64,000 nt of DNA, from assembly GCA_008360975.2 (NCBI GenBank), contig CM039211.1:53188600-53252599 (forward strand), read 5' to 3'. Origin of the DNA: Lichenostomus cassidix (Eukaryota; Chordata; Aves; Passeriformes; Meliphagidae). Positions 1 through 60,959 of this stretch are shown here, piece by piece. Within the stretch, counting starts at the first letter, position 1, and each line of letters opens with the position of its first letter. The notes beneath the pieces were generated by a model. It had not been told where the DNA came from, did not search any database, and saw only the letters and a program-made list of their open reading frames with translations. The translations under genes were made by a program, and so were the position numbers.

Positions 1-1686
1 AATCTGCACACACACAATTTTTTTTTCTGCTACAGCCACACACGAAGAGAAGTTGCACAGCACACAGGAACGAATTATATTCCATACTGGGCTGGGCATG
101 CTAAGGATATGGCCCACTGACATAGCAGGGGTTTTCTTAATACAAGGAAAATTAGATCCAAACGCCTTAACTATGATAAAATTTCTTGACAAACACTACA
201 TGAAACATCAATTCAGATTACATATATTTTGCCTACAGAGAAAAAAATACAATTTTAGTCTTAAAATATTTAACATTCAGAAATTAATATACGTCCGAAG
301 AATATCTTGGATTGCTACAAGTGTTAAACTGCTGTATATTGAACTAATCCGTAAATTCAAGCCCAGTACTATAACTGGCATGCTAGAGTAATTGTTGGTG
401 TTTTTCATAATATATACCAGTTATTAGTATAACAGATTTACATGGTCCTACAGGCCTGAAAAAAGTGTGGAATGAGGAAGGGAAGGCATGAAGACTAAAC
501 TTCTATTCAGGAAAAATATTCAAAATAATTTTCTAACTGATGACTATCATGAAACATTAATATTTGTTGAATCTTGTTTCCTGATATAAATTCTAGTAAG
601 AAAATACACCTATAGGAAAGCAAAGACAACCCACCAAAAATAATAATAAAAAAAAGATCACGAAATCAAAATAAAATGAAAAGCCTTACAGCCTCAAAAC
701 TGAAGTAACAATTTAAAAATGAAAAGATAATATCAAGATTATTGGAGACTGGCAAATTTCTTCTTATTGTTTCCAATACCTTATAAAGCATTACATACTT
801 TGAAATAAAACACAAGGATCTGTAACAAGAGCTATTAGGAGAAAACCCCATGGGTCTCACTTTTTTGATTGTGTGTGCAACTCTCTTTAATAGTAATGGA
901 TCTTGTCTTTTGCATCTTTGGGGAAGAATAATTTCATATGTTCACTCAGTCAAATCTTTTCCAAGATTTCACTGCACTTCATCACTTTATCGATTTCCAA
1001 TGTGTGAACTTCCTCAGTGGTCAGGACAATAAATAACCACTGCAAATCATTGACAGTGAACTATCCCAGAATTATTAGTAACTCTATTTTAGTAGAATTT
1101 ATGTATTTGTTTCCTGTAACTGAACCATGATTTTGTAAGTCTCTGGTGCCCTGAAATTATGGAACTGTTCACTTTGATACTGTCTCAGCCTACAGACTCC
1201 TGAAAATAAATATCATAGCCTAATCTTTTCCAAAACAGACATTTTCCAGTCTTAATTAGTTCCATATTGTATTCAAATATTCTCATTAGAGGTGGAAGCT
1301 TTTTTTTTCCCCACAATACTAATACAAAAAACAAACTTAGCAACAGATTAGAGAAACTTCCTTCATGTGAAATGAAAATACCTTTACAGGCTGACAAAAA
1401 TTCTGTCACAGGAGGTCAAGAAGTCATTTATTTACCGTGAAGGTGGATTCATTCTGAGATCCAAACTATCTACACCCTAAACTGCAGTTGCAAAATATCC
1501 CCATTTTTTTCTGCAGTCATTATCAAAGAAGGATATACTACTTTTTTTGTCTTCCAAATACAAAGACAATCATGATAGAAGTTCAAAATGCTTCAAGAAG
1601 CAAATGTAGCATGGTACCGTATTCTAAAGATATCTCTGAAACAGTATTGTTGGACTCAGTGATATTTTATAATGTTCATATATTTT

Positions 1687-1692
1687 TTTATT
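1687..1692 (-). terminator. Candidate poly(A) signal AATAAA
   Basis: This canonical hexamer on the minus strand lies 1.2 kb after the stop codon; another lies at 1427-1432. Either could be a proximal cleavage signal. Use cannot be judged from sequence alone, and the main site may lie outside the window. Confidence 0.25.
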
Positions 1693-1866
1693 GAATAAAG
1701 CAGCTTTGAAGCTTATCAGGCACTGCCCAACAAAATATTTAGTAAAAAAAAAATTTACGAACCTTTTAAACTTTGAGCTAGTAGCTCAATATTCTATACA
1801 AAGAAAATTGTAAAATATTTCATAGTTTTAATTCTCAAGCCAACTCTTGCTGGCTCTCTGTACATT

Positions 1867-1912
1867 AAAACAAAACAAAACAAAACAAAACAAAACAAAA
1901 CAAAAAAAACCA
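1867..1912. repeat. (AAAAC)n simple repeat in 3' UTR
   Basis: About seven units of caaaa on the plus strand (GTTTT on the transcript), followed by an A-rich tail to about 2030. It is probably length-variable between individuals. Confidence 0.85.
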
Positions 1913-2564
1913 AAAAAACAACCAAACAAGAAAATTATTAACAAAAAATAATCACCAGGAAAAATATCCTTAGGCAAAAGAAATTAAAAAAAAAAGAAGA
2001 CAAAAAACAAGAAAGAAAAACAAGCTTAACCTGCAGATATGCTTGAGAGAAGACTATAGCCTAAAGAAACTTCAGTATTGCATAGCATAGTCTAAGAATT
2101 CAGCTTTCAGCAAACAGAAAAGGAATAGAAGAACAGTTTGGTATTGACAGTTTCCATCAATGATAGTTAGTCATCCAGTACTATGTACATTATTATACAC
2201 TGTATGCCATTGAAAGTCCTGTTTTCTTCAGTCTTAAATATATTCATGAAACAGGGTTTTTAATCTTCTAAACAAAACACTTCCTGGCACTTTGCTAGTA
2301 CAATTACTCTGAACAACATACTGTAACTGAAGTCCTTTTAAAGTGTCCCTTAGAAATGAAAGTGCCACTCTGCTACATATCATTCACCAGAAACCAAAAT
2401 AAAACCACAATGCTGTATGTCTGGATCCACTGAGTGCAGCAACACCATTCCAAGTCAGATTGTGACCACGAAATTCCAATAACTGAATGACACAGACCTC
2501 TTATACCTTGTGTCTGGATAATCCAATGTTCCAGCTGGTAAAGCTTCAGAAGTGGTCATAAACA

Positions 2565-2571
2565 AGCACCA
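2565..2571 (-). promoter_or_regulatory. Candidate miR-29 seed match in 3' UTR
   Basis: The transcript strand reads TGGTGCT, the 7-base complement of the miR-29 seed, 307 nt after the stop. miR-29 targeting of p85alpha is established in mammals. A single seed match can occur by chance. Confidence 0.35.
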
Positions 2572-2877
2572 TGCTTAAAGGCCTCTATGTCCCTGCAGGG
2601 AGATCAGGTTTGGATTTTTCTCTTGTGTTTTTCTTTTCTTAATTACAAAAAAAAGAAAAAAAAAAGCGCTTCAGATTACAAACATACATTCACAGCTTAA
2701 CACTGTGATCTCTCCCATTGCAGTTGTGAAGGAAATGTCTAGTCCCATCTGAAGACTTTGATACTGCAAATTCTTGAGCAAAGCCGAAAGGAGCCTTTTC
2801 TCTCCAGAGGCCTCAATGTTTTCAAATCATTTCTGTAAAAAAAAAAACCAAACTAACAACCCAGAGTATTAAGATCT

Positions 2878-51371
<48,494 letters not shown>

Positions 51372-51375
<4 letters not shown>

Positions 51376-51395
51376 CTTGGCAAATGATTTAACAT
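51372..51395 (-). other. Upstream ORF overlapping the p85alpha start codon
   Basis: This reads ATG, six codons and TGA, where the TG of the stop is the TG of the p85alpha ATG (ATGA overlap). Its own start context is poor (T at -3, T at +4), so most scanning ribosomes would pass it and reach MSAEG, which has A at -3. Confidence 0.45.
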
Positions 51396-51786
51396 TCAAA
51401 AGTGTTATTAAACAGTATCAAAATGCAATTGTCCAGTTATAGTTTTATGTACAGAGAAATTCAAGATGTATTAAAAGGGGTAATGAAAATGTCTCTTAAG
51501 TAATAAAATCCACCAGAGAATGAAAAAACACCAAAGTCTGTCTTTTCACTGCTGATGTTTTTACCAATGTATTTATTCTGAGTCACTATCTGTTGCAGAA
51601 GTAAGTGTTCCACTTCTGTGTCTAGAAATATTCTTCCAATTAGTTCTTTTCCTGGGCTTGCCGGCACTACTGCATCTCCAAGTTCAGCCAACTCTTCAGC
51701 CAGTCACACTTTCTTCAGATATATTTGCCACACACTGCTCACGTACCTGAAATATTCTCCCACCAAACTCTGCACACATGCTTTTC
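51376..51786 (-). other. PIK3R1: p85alpha 5' UTR part of exon 2
   Basis: A strong polypyrimidine acceptor (CTCTTCTCTTTCCAG|G) marks the likely 5' edge at 51786, giving a 745-nt exon 2. The leader contains three short ATG-started uORFs: 51779-51696 (27 aa), 51675-51667 (2 aa), and 51395-51372 (7 aa), whose TGA overlaps the p85alpha ATG. The frame ahead of MSAEG contains no in-frame ATG. The acceptor choice is inferred without transcript data. Confidence 0.7.
51696..51779 (-). other. Upstream ORF 1 in p85alpha leader
   Basis: ATG followed by 26 more codons and TGA, encoding MCAEFGGRIFQVREQ and 12 further residues. It begins eight bases inside exon 2. Its peptide resembles nothing I know. Confidence 0.4.
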
Positions 51787-53930
51787 CTGGAAAGAGAAGA
51801 GAAAAGTGATTAAATCATTTCACATTCTCTTGATGATTGTGAACTTGGGATTCTACCTATGACTTATGCTTTCTGCAACCCTGGCAAAAACCATGTCCCA
51901 CAAAAGAGTCCTATATAACAACAAAATCAAGCAACATCACCAAAAAATTCTCCAGCTAATGTTTGCATTTTTATAAGGATATATGTCAAATTACTTGAAT
52001 CGAACTTGTACCCCTGCAGTACGAGGTATGCTTCCTTCTCGATGACTTATGGCTACTGAAAAGTCTCAGGGTGAGAGAGCTAAGCCCTGGAGCTATCCCT
52101 CTAATGCAGTACCTAACCTGGCAGCAAGACTTTATATTATCTCCCTGAAGCCAGAAAGCCACAGCCCTTCTCCACAAAAGGTCTGTCAAGACAGAGGAGG
52201 AGCTTACTGCAATTAGCATTGACCACTGGGGTATTCAGTCTTGTCCTGTTTATGACAAGGGTGAGGATGGGTAACAATCCCCATCCCCCCATCCTATATT
52301 TCAAAAACCTTTTGGGAGAAACATGTCTTTTCATAATCTGCAGAACAACCAAAGACTCAAAAGTGCTTTTACTTGATGACTACCATATTGCCTTTTTTGT
52401 TTTTAAAGAGGGGCTTTACCGCTCCCCCACCTTCCAGATGTTTTTTAGTGTGTTTATGGTATAATACTAGAAAAACAATCAGCAACTGAAACAGGCACAC
52501 CCAGACCACCTAAGTAGTCCTAGCAGGAGTCAAGTATCAGGGTGTATGCTTAAATTACATTAAAGGCAAGAGAACACAGGCCTGAACTTTTGGCTCAAGG
52601 TAGCCCAACCATAAAGTAAAAAGAAAAAATATTACTAAAAACCAATCTATTTAGAGAACAGTTGCTTAAAGACATATAGAACAGTGAAAGCTTTCTAAAC
52701 ATTATTTCATCTGTTACTCATTTTCATCTACTTAAAAAGACAAGCCAAATCACAATTTGAAATGCTATACTGGAAACCAGAAAGTGCTAACTACTCAAAG
52801 TCGCATTGAAGCTCCTAAACTACATCTGAATAAAAGACCAGAGGGAGCTGTGTAATACCAGCAGGTAAAATATTGACTGTTGTACTATGTACTCAATGTA
52901 CAGAAAGCTCTTTTTTTTTTTGGTGAAACACTCCGTTTTTACATTATAAAGAGACACTGGTAGACGGGGCTGGAACAGGGAACATCTGACAGCTCTTTTC
53001 CACACCATTTTTTCTAATGTCTCAGTCATCAAGTCGTTTGGAACATGACTAACTGACAAGCTAAGAAGTGTTTATAAGAATGCGTACAGGTTTTCTGTGC
53101 CAGTGAATGAACCTGATCCCTGATTTCTATGTGGCTCCTCTTCAGTCCATCAGATCCTTGCAGCATGTTGCACAACATCTCTCGTGACAGAGCACAGAAG
53201 AAAATCTTAAGTTCTTGAAGAACTTCCTTATCAACCCTTGCAACCAGTTTTTACTGTAGGAAAGAATTATCTGAGTCTGAATCAGACTTCCTATTTCAAA
53301 AAGCTTGCACACAAGTATTTATTTTAACAACTTGCAAATCTATCCATGTGTATTAGGCACCCAGCTCCCATCAAAATTTTAATTAGAAATTTCTGCAGCC
53401 ACTTCTGAAAAACCAAACTATGCTGCTTACCTGATGCTACCAAACATCACAGACTTTGCAATTAACATGAATAGTTTCACCAATATTTCATTCTGCCAGT
53501 TCTACCAGAGAAGTCTACTGACAAGAACTGGGGAAAAAGTAGAAGTAGCAGTGTATCAACTAAATAGCAGAGAAGCCTTTACAAAAGCGTGGATTTCTCA
53601 AATTTCATGTAGCAAGAGAACAAAATGCACTTACACACTCTAGATCCAAGTGTTCAGACTAATATAAATGTTTCCAAACAAAACCAACTATGCACACAGC
53701 AAAGCCTGCTAGAAAATTACCACTCTCACTACTTCAAATACTCTGAAATATTTATTTTCTTTTTAAGAAAGGTTCAACAAGTGCTCTGCTACAGCTACTT
53801 ATTTAACTCCTATTGCCTATGGGCATTCTGGCAGTCAACGAAGTCTTCTAAACACTGCATAATTTAATTGCCTTGACCTATGCCTCTGATCTTGTATTAT
53901 CAAATGTATCATAGCAAATTTATGGCCATA

Positions 53931-53980
53931 TATTTATTTAAATATATTATTAAATATATTTATTAAATATTTATTTAAAA
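53931..53980. repeat. AT-rich low-complexity tract
   Basis: A pure A/T stretch of interleaved tattta and aatata units in intron 1. Confidence 0.75.
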
Positions 53981-54354
53981 TGAGTACTTGTGTCTCTTAT
54001 GCATCTTCTGAAAATTCAGAACTGGAAATGTAGTAGTAACAGAAAAACTTCTTATGACAGTTTTAAAGCATATTCTAAAAACTCAAGACATGCATCAGAT
54101 TAGAAAAACTCAATGCAGTTATGGTAGCAAAGTTTCCCTAGATCCAGTTGCACTGGGTCTCAGAGCTGCATTACTTGCTCACACTCACCTACCAGCACCA
54201 CCTTTGGTACAGAGTCCCCAGCATCTGACCTCCTGATTGATCTATGAGTCATGTACCGGGACACAGTCCTCTAAGTGAGCCATTCTAAAATTCTTGGATT
54301 TATGCCTTTTTCTGTTGTTACTATGTGTCAGATTTAGGGGTGAACTAAGAGTTC

Positions 54355-54399
54355 ACCTAACACAGGGACAAGCAGATAGACCTAACACAGGGACAAGCA
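54355..54399. repeat. Tandem duplication of about 25 bp
   Basis: acctaacacagggacaagca occurs exactly at 54355-54374 and again at 54380-54399. Confidence 0.9.
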
Positions 54400-56416
54400 C
54401 GAGTATTCCACACCTGCTCAGTAACACCGTGATATATCCAAGAATTCCTCTTATACTGCTCTGCTAAGAGCCTGTACAAACAAATTCCCTTTACTCCAAG
54501 TGAAGTCACACGGCCTCAATACTCAGGCATTTTGACTCAAACTGACTTAAGCTGACTAGTCCTAAAATAAATAGCTTGGACACCATCTTAAATAGATTAA
54601 AACAACCAAACCAAACACTTCAGGAAAGAAATACTGTTATATTTGAGATGAAGTATTACTGGATTTCCATTTGGCTGGTCAAATGGAAAAGGAGGAAGAA
54701 GTACTGTAAGAGAATCAATGTTCATTTGTTTTTTGTTTACTGTCTAAGAGCTTGATCCCACTGAAAGATTCCTGAGTTCAGGCAGAATTCCCACCTCTCA
54801 GCAGAATGGTTTACAATGGACATTTCAGTAGTTATAAAATTTAAAATTCAACAGAAAAACTCAAGCAATTCCTACAAATTTAGGAGGAAAAGGAAGGGGA
54901 CATGAAATCTTCCCTTTCACCCTCGCCTTCTTCCCTTGTTAAAAGTGATGTCTGGCTCCCACTTCACTGGTACCCAAGTGTTTCCTCCCACACAAGCTAT
55001 CATTCCTTTGGTGCCGGAGAATACAAACTTCTACACTGCATATGCACGCACATTGATACTAGCCCAACCAGAGGGGTGTGCATGTGTTATTGGTACAGCA
55101 TCCCTAACATAAGATGCAAAGATTTTCTTCACCTTTATATTAAAATATTTAATAACCATTTCTCCTCATACTGCCATCCCTCTAATGCTAATTGCAAAAA
55201 TCCCTAGAGAAACAGTGCCTAACACAAGCTTTCTTGCCACTCCTTGGTAGACAGGAGAGCTGACTAACATATTCAGGAAGGCCCTAAAAAAAAGAATATT
55301 GAGGGATAAGTGGGGAAATTTGCTTGGAGATCGACTTTTCTCCCCACTAGGTGTCTACACACCTGTGACTCAAACTGCAGCTTTCTCTGAAGTATGACGC
55401 TACCGCTCGCCAAGTGGAGACGACCAAGTTAAGTACCACATCAGAATACTATTCTGCAAGAAGATAAGGTCCGTCATGTATCACGAAGTGATACCTTTAT
55501 ACCGTTTCCAATTTGAAATTATTTTGAACCTGTGCAGATTCTATCACAAGACTTTGAACAAGTCCAAATACATGTACACTAAGTACTGTGAACGATGTAC
55601 AGCACATCGCATTCTGAAGCATCTCAAAGACCTTATAAAGGCTGCAAACTCTGGAAGAAGGCAGGTGAGCATCAAGACCACTTCAGCAGAACTATTAAAT
55701 GAATAATGATAATTAAAAAACTTAGGAAGGCAGTACAGTCTGAAATTCCGTCCCGTTTAAGAGGCCGGCAGGTTAACCACTCTGGAGCCCTGAATCGACA
55801 TGCAGTGCCCGCCGCAGAGCAGCCGCTCTCCAGGGGCCGGTGCTCGGGGGTGCAGCCTCTCCACGGCCGGGGCAGAGCTGCGCCGAGCCGGCGCTCGCCG
55901 GCGGCGCGGGGACGATGGCGGAGCCCCGGGCACAGGCGGGCAGGACGCCGCACCGCCCGCTCCTGCCCCAGCGATCCCTACGGACACCCCTTCCGCCGCC
56001 TCGGGGGCGTTATGCCGGCGCGGGCACCAGCCCGGCTCCCCACGCCGCCCGGGGCCAGGGCTCCCGGGCAGCCCCGCGGCGCGCCGCTTGCCCTGTTCGT
56101 CCAGGAAGCGCCGTGCCGCCCCCGGCCGCGGCAGGAGAGGCTGCACCGTCCCCGGGGCTCGGCCTCGGCCGCAGCGGGCGGCCCGCCCGGGCCTGCCGCG
56201 CCGGAGGGCTCGGCGGCGCCACAGCCCGCTCCGCACGGTGAAAAAGTTGCACGGGGCGGCGCTGACGCTCGGACTGTCACCCCGCAGGGCCGGCCGGTGC
56301 CCGGGTCCCAGGCGGCCGCACAGCCCCGCACCGCCCCTTCCCGCAACGCTCCCCTGCCCCGGCAGCCGCCCTAGGGGCAGCACCAGCTGCAACGGATGCA
56401 GCGGGACTCACTTTAC

Positions 56417-56700
56417 CTCAGCGGTAGCAGCGGTGGTAGCAGCAGCTGCAGGAGGAGCAGGAGCAGCAGGAGCAGGAGCGGCGGGGCCGCCACCGCCTCA
56501 CACCCGCCGCCGGGCAGCAGCTGTCGCCGCAACGCCCCGCTCTCCACCGTGCGCCCGTCCCGCCGAGCTCGCCGCTCCAGTGCCTCGGCGGTGCCGTGCC
56601 CGCCGCCGGCTCTGCCCCCGCCCCGCCCCCGGCGGCTCCGCCAACCCGCTCTGGCACCGCCCCGCCGCGCCCGCTGACTGACGGCGGCACCGCCCGGGCC
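56417..56700 (-). other. PIK3R1: Noncoding exon 1 of p85alpha (5' end approximate)
   Basis: The minus-strand sequence runs through a CTG/CTCC-rich stretch to CTACCGCTGAG|GTAAAG, a good donor at 56417. This lies in a CpG island 4.6 kb before exon 2, as expected for the p85alpha first exon. The transcription start is not visible; the upper edge is a guess set by the GC boxes. Confidence 0.6.
56421..56483. repeat. GC-rich triplet-like repeat in exon 1
   Basis: An interrupted run of agc, agg and gag triplets on the plus strand (CTG/CTC on the transcript), ending at the exon 1 donor. Confidence 0.75.
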
Positions 56701-57250
56701 CGCCCCGCCGCAGGCTCGGCACTGCCCGCTCCGGGGCCGGGCGCCGCCGCGATCCTCGCAGCTCCCCCCCGCGGCCGGGGCCTTGGGGTCGCTGTCCTCG
56801 GGAATGGCGCCCAGCGGTGCCTACTACCCTTGGGCGCTGCCTCGCCCCGGGGAGGCCAGGCCAGGCCGGGGAGCGGCAGCGAGAGGAACCCGTGCTTCTG
56901 CCTAGTTCCTCGTTGGGGATTTTTCTCCTCTTTTTTCCTCCCCCCCATCCCCTCCCCCTTTATACAGTGTGTCACATTGGTGGAGTGTGTCCAGAACAAA
57001 AGGAGCTACCGAGGGCCGTGGGTGCGCGGCTGTGTGCGGAGCACGGCCTTGCAGGATAGCCGGCTGTCCTCCCTCGATGGGCTGCCTGGGGCACCCGCTG
57101 CGGGACTGCTCGCCCAGGGCCTCCTGGCAGTGGCGGGCAGTGCCACACTCCTCCCCATGGCCCTGCCAGCCCAGTGCCGTCCACCAAGAGCCGCGACCCC
57201 TGCTTGCGTGGAAGGGGCAGCTGTCTGCGGCATCAGGAACCACCAGTTGA

Positions 57251-59954
57251 TACCATAGATTACCAGTGCCCAAGTCTAAAAGGGTCCGTGCAGTTCTGAG
57301 TAAAATTGCATATTCTCTGCTGCAAGAAGCACACCATCTCCAGTGGATCTGACAACACGAGGGTGTGGCACAAGACCTCGAGGTTGCAGCAAGACAGTGA
57401 TGCTGCAGATGTACCTACTGAGTTTGGACAGATCTCTGTTTACATACTAAATATGTGTACAAGTGTTAACCGCGATGTCGCTGTGAAAGAAGACAGAGTC
57501 GTCTAAGCAAAGATATGACAAATCCAGGGTGGCAGGGAAGGAATGCAAGGGCAGCTTTGCAAGAAGGAAGGTAAAGGTTCACGGAGGCCTGTGGTGGGAG
57601 CACAAGTACTGGGGTTGACCTGCTTAAAAGCAGCCAAAAGAGAGATAACACAAAACATCCAAAGTGTTCGCTGCAGACAGAGTGTGAGGATCAGGCCTTG
57701 AACGACCTTGTGAGAAACTGTATGTCTGGTAAAGTTAGACAGTCTGAATTTTTATAATCTGAAGAAGAGTATGTATTAAATCTGGGTAGGAGGGGAGAAC
57801 CCGTCTTGTTTTAATTTCACATTCTGAAACAGTGGATTAGCTTATGGCCTGATCATGAACAACAGAAAGGAAAAGTGGACCAGTTTTACCAAAACAAGCT
57901 TCTATCATGTGCAATAGATCAGGTTTTGAAATCCTTTGATTTTGGAGGTATTTCTTTGGAAAAAGGTTCTAAAACAAGAATTTTGATTGTACTGAGTGTG
58001 GGCAAAATGTAGGAGTCCTTTAAAAGTTGCTTTATTCCTTTAAAAGTTGCTCTTCACTGTGCTCATATGCTTTGCAGAGGATTTTACTTGTTTCCCCATT
58101 GTGTTCCTAATTTTTCAAGCCTCCAAGAGTCACTATAGAAGGATGTTTTCGGGCACCCATTAATCATTTTTGCATTGATTCATTAAGATCAGTTTGCTTC
58201 AGAACTGCAGATGGGAGAAGATGACAGCTCCTAAGGCCTTTGGGGTGACAGCATAGATCTGACCCCACAGGGGTGTGAAAGAGCCCTGCAAGGCTGCATC
58301 CTTGAAGTTCCAGGACCCAGACCCTGGAAGATGATCAAAATGCCTTCAGGAGTCTATCTGGCGATCTAAAGACACAGAATGACTGTTTAATTCTGTTTAA
58401 ATTAACACTTCTTTTGGAATAGAGACTGCTGTTTGTACACAAGCAAAAGCGTTGCTATAATTTAATAGTGAACAGTACATTTTTGAGGGAAATGGCAGCT
58501 CTTGTCTCATATATTTTTCGTGGGATTGAAAATGCAGGCAGAAGCAGAATTAAGAAAGAATGTTCCATTTCTTCTGTCCAGACTGCTGTCTCTGGCATTT
58601 GCTATTGCTGAAGGCAAAAACAGCATGGATTTTGGAGGGGATTAGACAGACTGGCTGGTTGGAATGCCAGTCCTGGGCACTGGTCTAACATGGGTATTTA
58701 GGGGAACTAAAAACCTCTCAAGTAGTGTTTCCCAGCTGGTGACATTAGACTTGTCCCACAGGTGAAATGCAGGGCTAGAGTTGATATCTGTGCTCCCTCC
58801 CTTTTGGCATGGAATCTGTCACTGGAGGAAAAAGTCTCCGAGGGAAGTTCCAGGATCTCCTTCTTGCTTCCCTTTTGGAGCAGCAGGGCATCTGGGTCTC
58901 TGCTTTCTTTACAAGTTTTCTTCCCGGAACTTGACTTCTGATTTCACCTTGAGCATCTCACCTGCCTCTTTCTCTGTCAATCAAGGAAAGAAAGGGACTC
59001 AAGAGAGGGAAAGTAGGCAATAGTAGCAGATAATTTTGATGTTCCCCTTGCTGGCTTTGCTGGCACGCCTGTTGTGACTTCAGTCTCAAGGTCACTCCAG
59101 CTCTTTCGCACCCTTTTCCCCACAGACCCCCTCAGTGTCCCAATGTCTCTAGGTTCACTCTCAGAATGTTGCAGAACAGTACTCTGGGAGACAAAAAGGA
59201 GAATGCACAAGTTGAAAACAGCTCCTTCTTCTATCAGGTACTTTCCAGGGGTTCTTAAAGACTGCATAAAGCTTTTGCATATTAAATTTAGAGTGGGCTT
59301 TAATGCATGTGGATGTGCTTGATTAGTTCTAAGTCTGTTGAGAAGGATATTCTTGACCAATTGAAACATTACGTTATTGAGGCAGCATGTAAACAGGAGA
59401 GGTTTTCAAGGCAACAGTCAGTGGAAAGCAGAAGACAGAAGGGAAAAATATGGGTAAGAGTGCAGGATTATCAAGGTACAAGCCATGCACACATGTTTTT
59501 GCTAAGACAAGTTTAGTCTCCATCTGTCAAGAGACCTTTTGAGCATTTCTGCCAGAAGCTACTTAGGGGAATGCAATAAAAAAGCGAGCAGGTCTTTTTT
59601 TCAATACTAGTAGCAGTTGGATGATTTGAGCCTTTGCATCTTATGTCTGGGTAAGGTTTCTGTGGTAAAGGTCATGCAGTGCTTGAGAGGATCTACTCTG
59701 GAAGTTCCCTTTCCTCTAGGAAAAATGTTCAGCTTGATCTTAGAAATGAAATTTTAAAGTATGGAAACTGAGAGGAAAAAATGCACTCATCAGAGGATTT
59801 GTGGGGAAAGCAGAGTTTCCAGAGTATAGGATCTCTTCCACTTTAGCTGACAAACTCTGTAGTTTTTCTTTACTGGCACATTTTAGGCAGGAAGATTTCT
59901 ATTTGTTTCTTAAAAGATGTCAAGGCAAACCCATTTGTAAAGTAAGATACCTCT
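57251..59954. other. Upstream intergenic DNA, no gene recognised
   Basis: The composition returns to about 45 percent GC or lower. A 16-bp direct duplication (tcctttaaaagttgct) lies at 58016-58051 with period 20. No exon, RNA gene or clear mobile element was recognised. Confidence 0.7.
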
Positions 59955-60040
59955 AGATTAATGGACAGTGTTAAGTTCGCGGTTGAACTTAATGACCTTA
60001 AAGGTCTTTTCCGGTCTAAATAATTCCATGATTTTATCAG
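59955..60040 (+). mobile_element. Decayed CR1 LINE 3' end
   Basis: The stretch gttgaacttaatgacctta, then aaggtcttttcc and a degraded attccatgatttta tail, matches the usual 3' end of avian CR1 elements in plus orientation. It is heavily mutated, and only the tail is recognisable. Confidence 0.7.
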
Positions 60041-60959
60041 TGCAGGATCTGATCTCTGTGGATAGCATAGAAAAGGTGGAAGAGACTGTGCAGGGGAGTT
60101 TTATTGTCATATACCTTACACGTGGTGAATGCTAATGGCATATGTCATTTACTAAGTTCAGATGAGAGTCCTGTGATTTGTGCTATAGTATCATACCATT
60201 CTGTAGCAGTGGGGTTTTCAGCCAGCTGATTTGAAGCAAGAAATTGGAAGAGTATCAATACATACATCCTTTTTTATTTCCAAAGGTGGAAGTTACTTCA
60301 TACAGTGTAGTTATACTGTTTTACTAGCCCACATTGCTAAATGACTCATGTAAAATTCCCAAAGGAATAGGGAGTCAGGAAAACAACAGGAAAAGCTATC
60401 CATAGTTATTGTAGACTTGAATTAAATGCTGAATAAATACAATGGATCACAAGAAGGACAAGCATCAAAGACTGTGAATGGTGATGTTTTCCTGTCATAG
60501 CCAGGACAAAGAAACATTTCTATTCAGAAATGTAGCCTTAAGTGTGTTTCAGAAGGCAAATCAGTAGCATGAAAAGCAAGTTCCTTCACTGCTTAAAAGC
60601 ATTCTAGCATGTAAAGGAAAAGAATGAGCTAAAAATAAGACAGAAATTCGGGAAAGAAAGAAGCAAAACTTGCTATCTCATTAAGAATCAGAGAAGTAAG
60701 CCTGACAACTTTCATTTTAAAACTGGAAGGAAGCCAATTAGCAGCATGCCAGTCATGCTGGGCATCACAACGTGATTTGATTTGAATTTATTTCAGTTCT
60801 GTGTGAAGGATAGAATGGTTTCTATCTGGCCAAAACTCTGACATCAGCAATAAATGTGGATATCTCAGCTAATCAGACAAATGTCTGCCTTCACAGACAT
60901 TTCCAGTTTATGTTCATGTCACGGTTGACATCTAAGGCTGTTTTCCATTCTTCACGATA
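60041..60959. other. Intergenic DNA, nothing recognised
   Basis: AT-rich sequence between two CR1 fragments. No gene or repeat was identified by eye. Confidence 0.6.

Larger units (their letters stand above)
1..2877 (-). other. PIK3R1: PIK3R1 3' UTR (truncated by window edge)
   Basis: The 2.9 kb after the stop are AT-rich with no splice-joined coding signal, as expected for the long PIK3R1 3' UTR (several kb in mammals). Small open frames here are not credible genes. The transcript end is not determined. AATAAA hexamers on the minus strand lie at 1692-1687 and 1432-1427. An (AAAAC)n tract lies at 1867-1912 and a candidate miR-29 match at 2571-2565. Confidence 0.8.
51787..56416 (-). other. 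PIK3R1: Intron 1
   Basis: The 4.6-kb intron in the 5' UTR runs from donor GAG|GTAAAG at 56416 to the acceptor at 51787. It contains an AT-rich tract (53931-53980) and a 2 x 25-bp tandem duplication (54355-54399). Its first 670 bp lie within the CpG island. Confidence 0.75.
55745..57250. promoter_or_regulatory. CpG island promoter of PIK3R1
   Basis: There is an abrupt change from AT-rich DNA to about 1.5 kb of very GC- and CpG-rich sequence. GC boxes (Sp1-type, cccgccccgcccc) lie at 56613-56630, with more around 56657-56666 and 56697-56708. No TATA box is evident near exon 1, which suits a broadly expressed gene with dispersed starts. Long open frames on both strands here result from the scarcity of A/T-rich stop codons. 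Confidence 0.88.

Noticed and set aside
53..391. 112-codon plus-strand frame at the window start
   Set aside because: It lies antisense in the PIK3R1 3' UTR, is AT-rich, and has no recognisable domain; this length is expected by chance.
51376..51399. N-terminal extension of p85alpha by eight residues (NVKSFAK region)
   Set aside because: The in-frame upstream codon is TTG rather than ATG. The ATG seen nearby is out of frame and forms the short overlapping uORF. MSAEG matches the known start.
51461..51691. 76-codon frame in the p85alpha leader as a coding uORF
   Set aside because: Its first codon is TTG and it contains no ATG, so it is unlikely to be translated from its start.
55476..55706. 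76-codon plus-strand frame beside the CpG island
   Set aside because: No recognisable similarity or splice signal; chance length.
55706..57258. Several long open frames (up to about 290 codons) on both strands in the CpG island
   Set aside because: They overlap each other in many frames, are rich in Ala, Arg, Pro and Gly, and show no domain. GC-rich DNA has few stop codons, so these are compositional artefacts.
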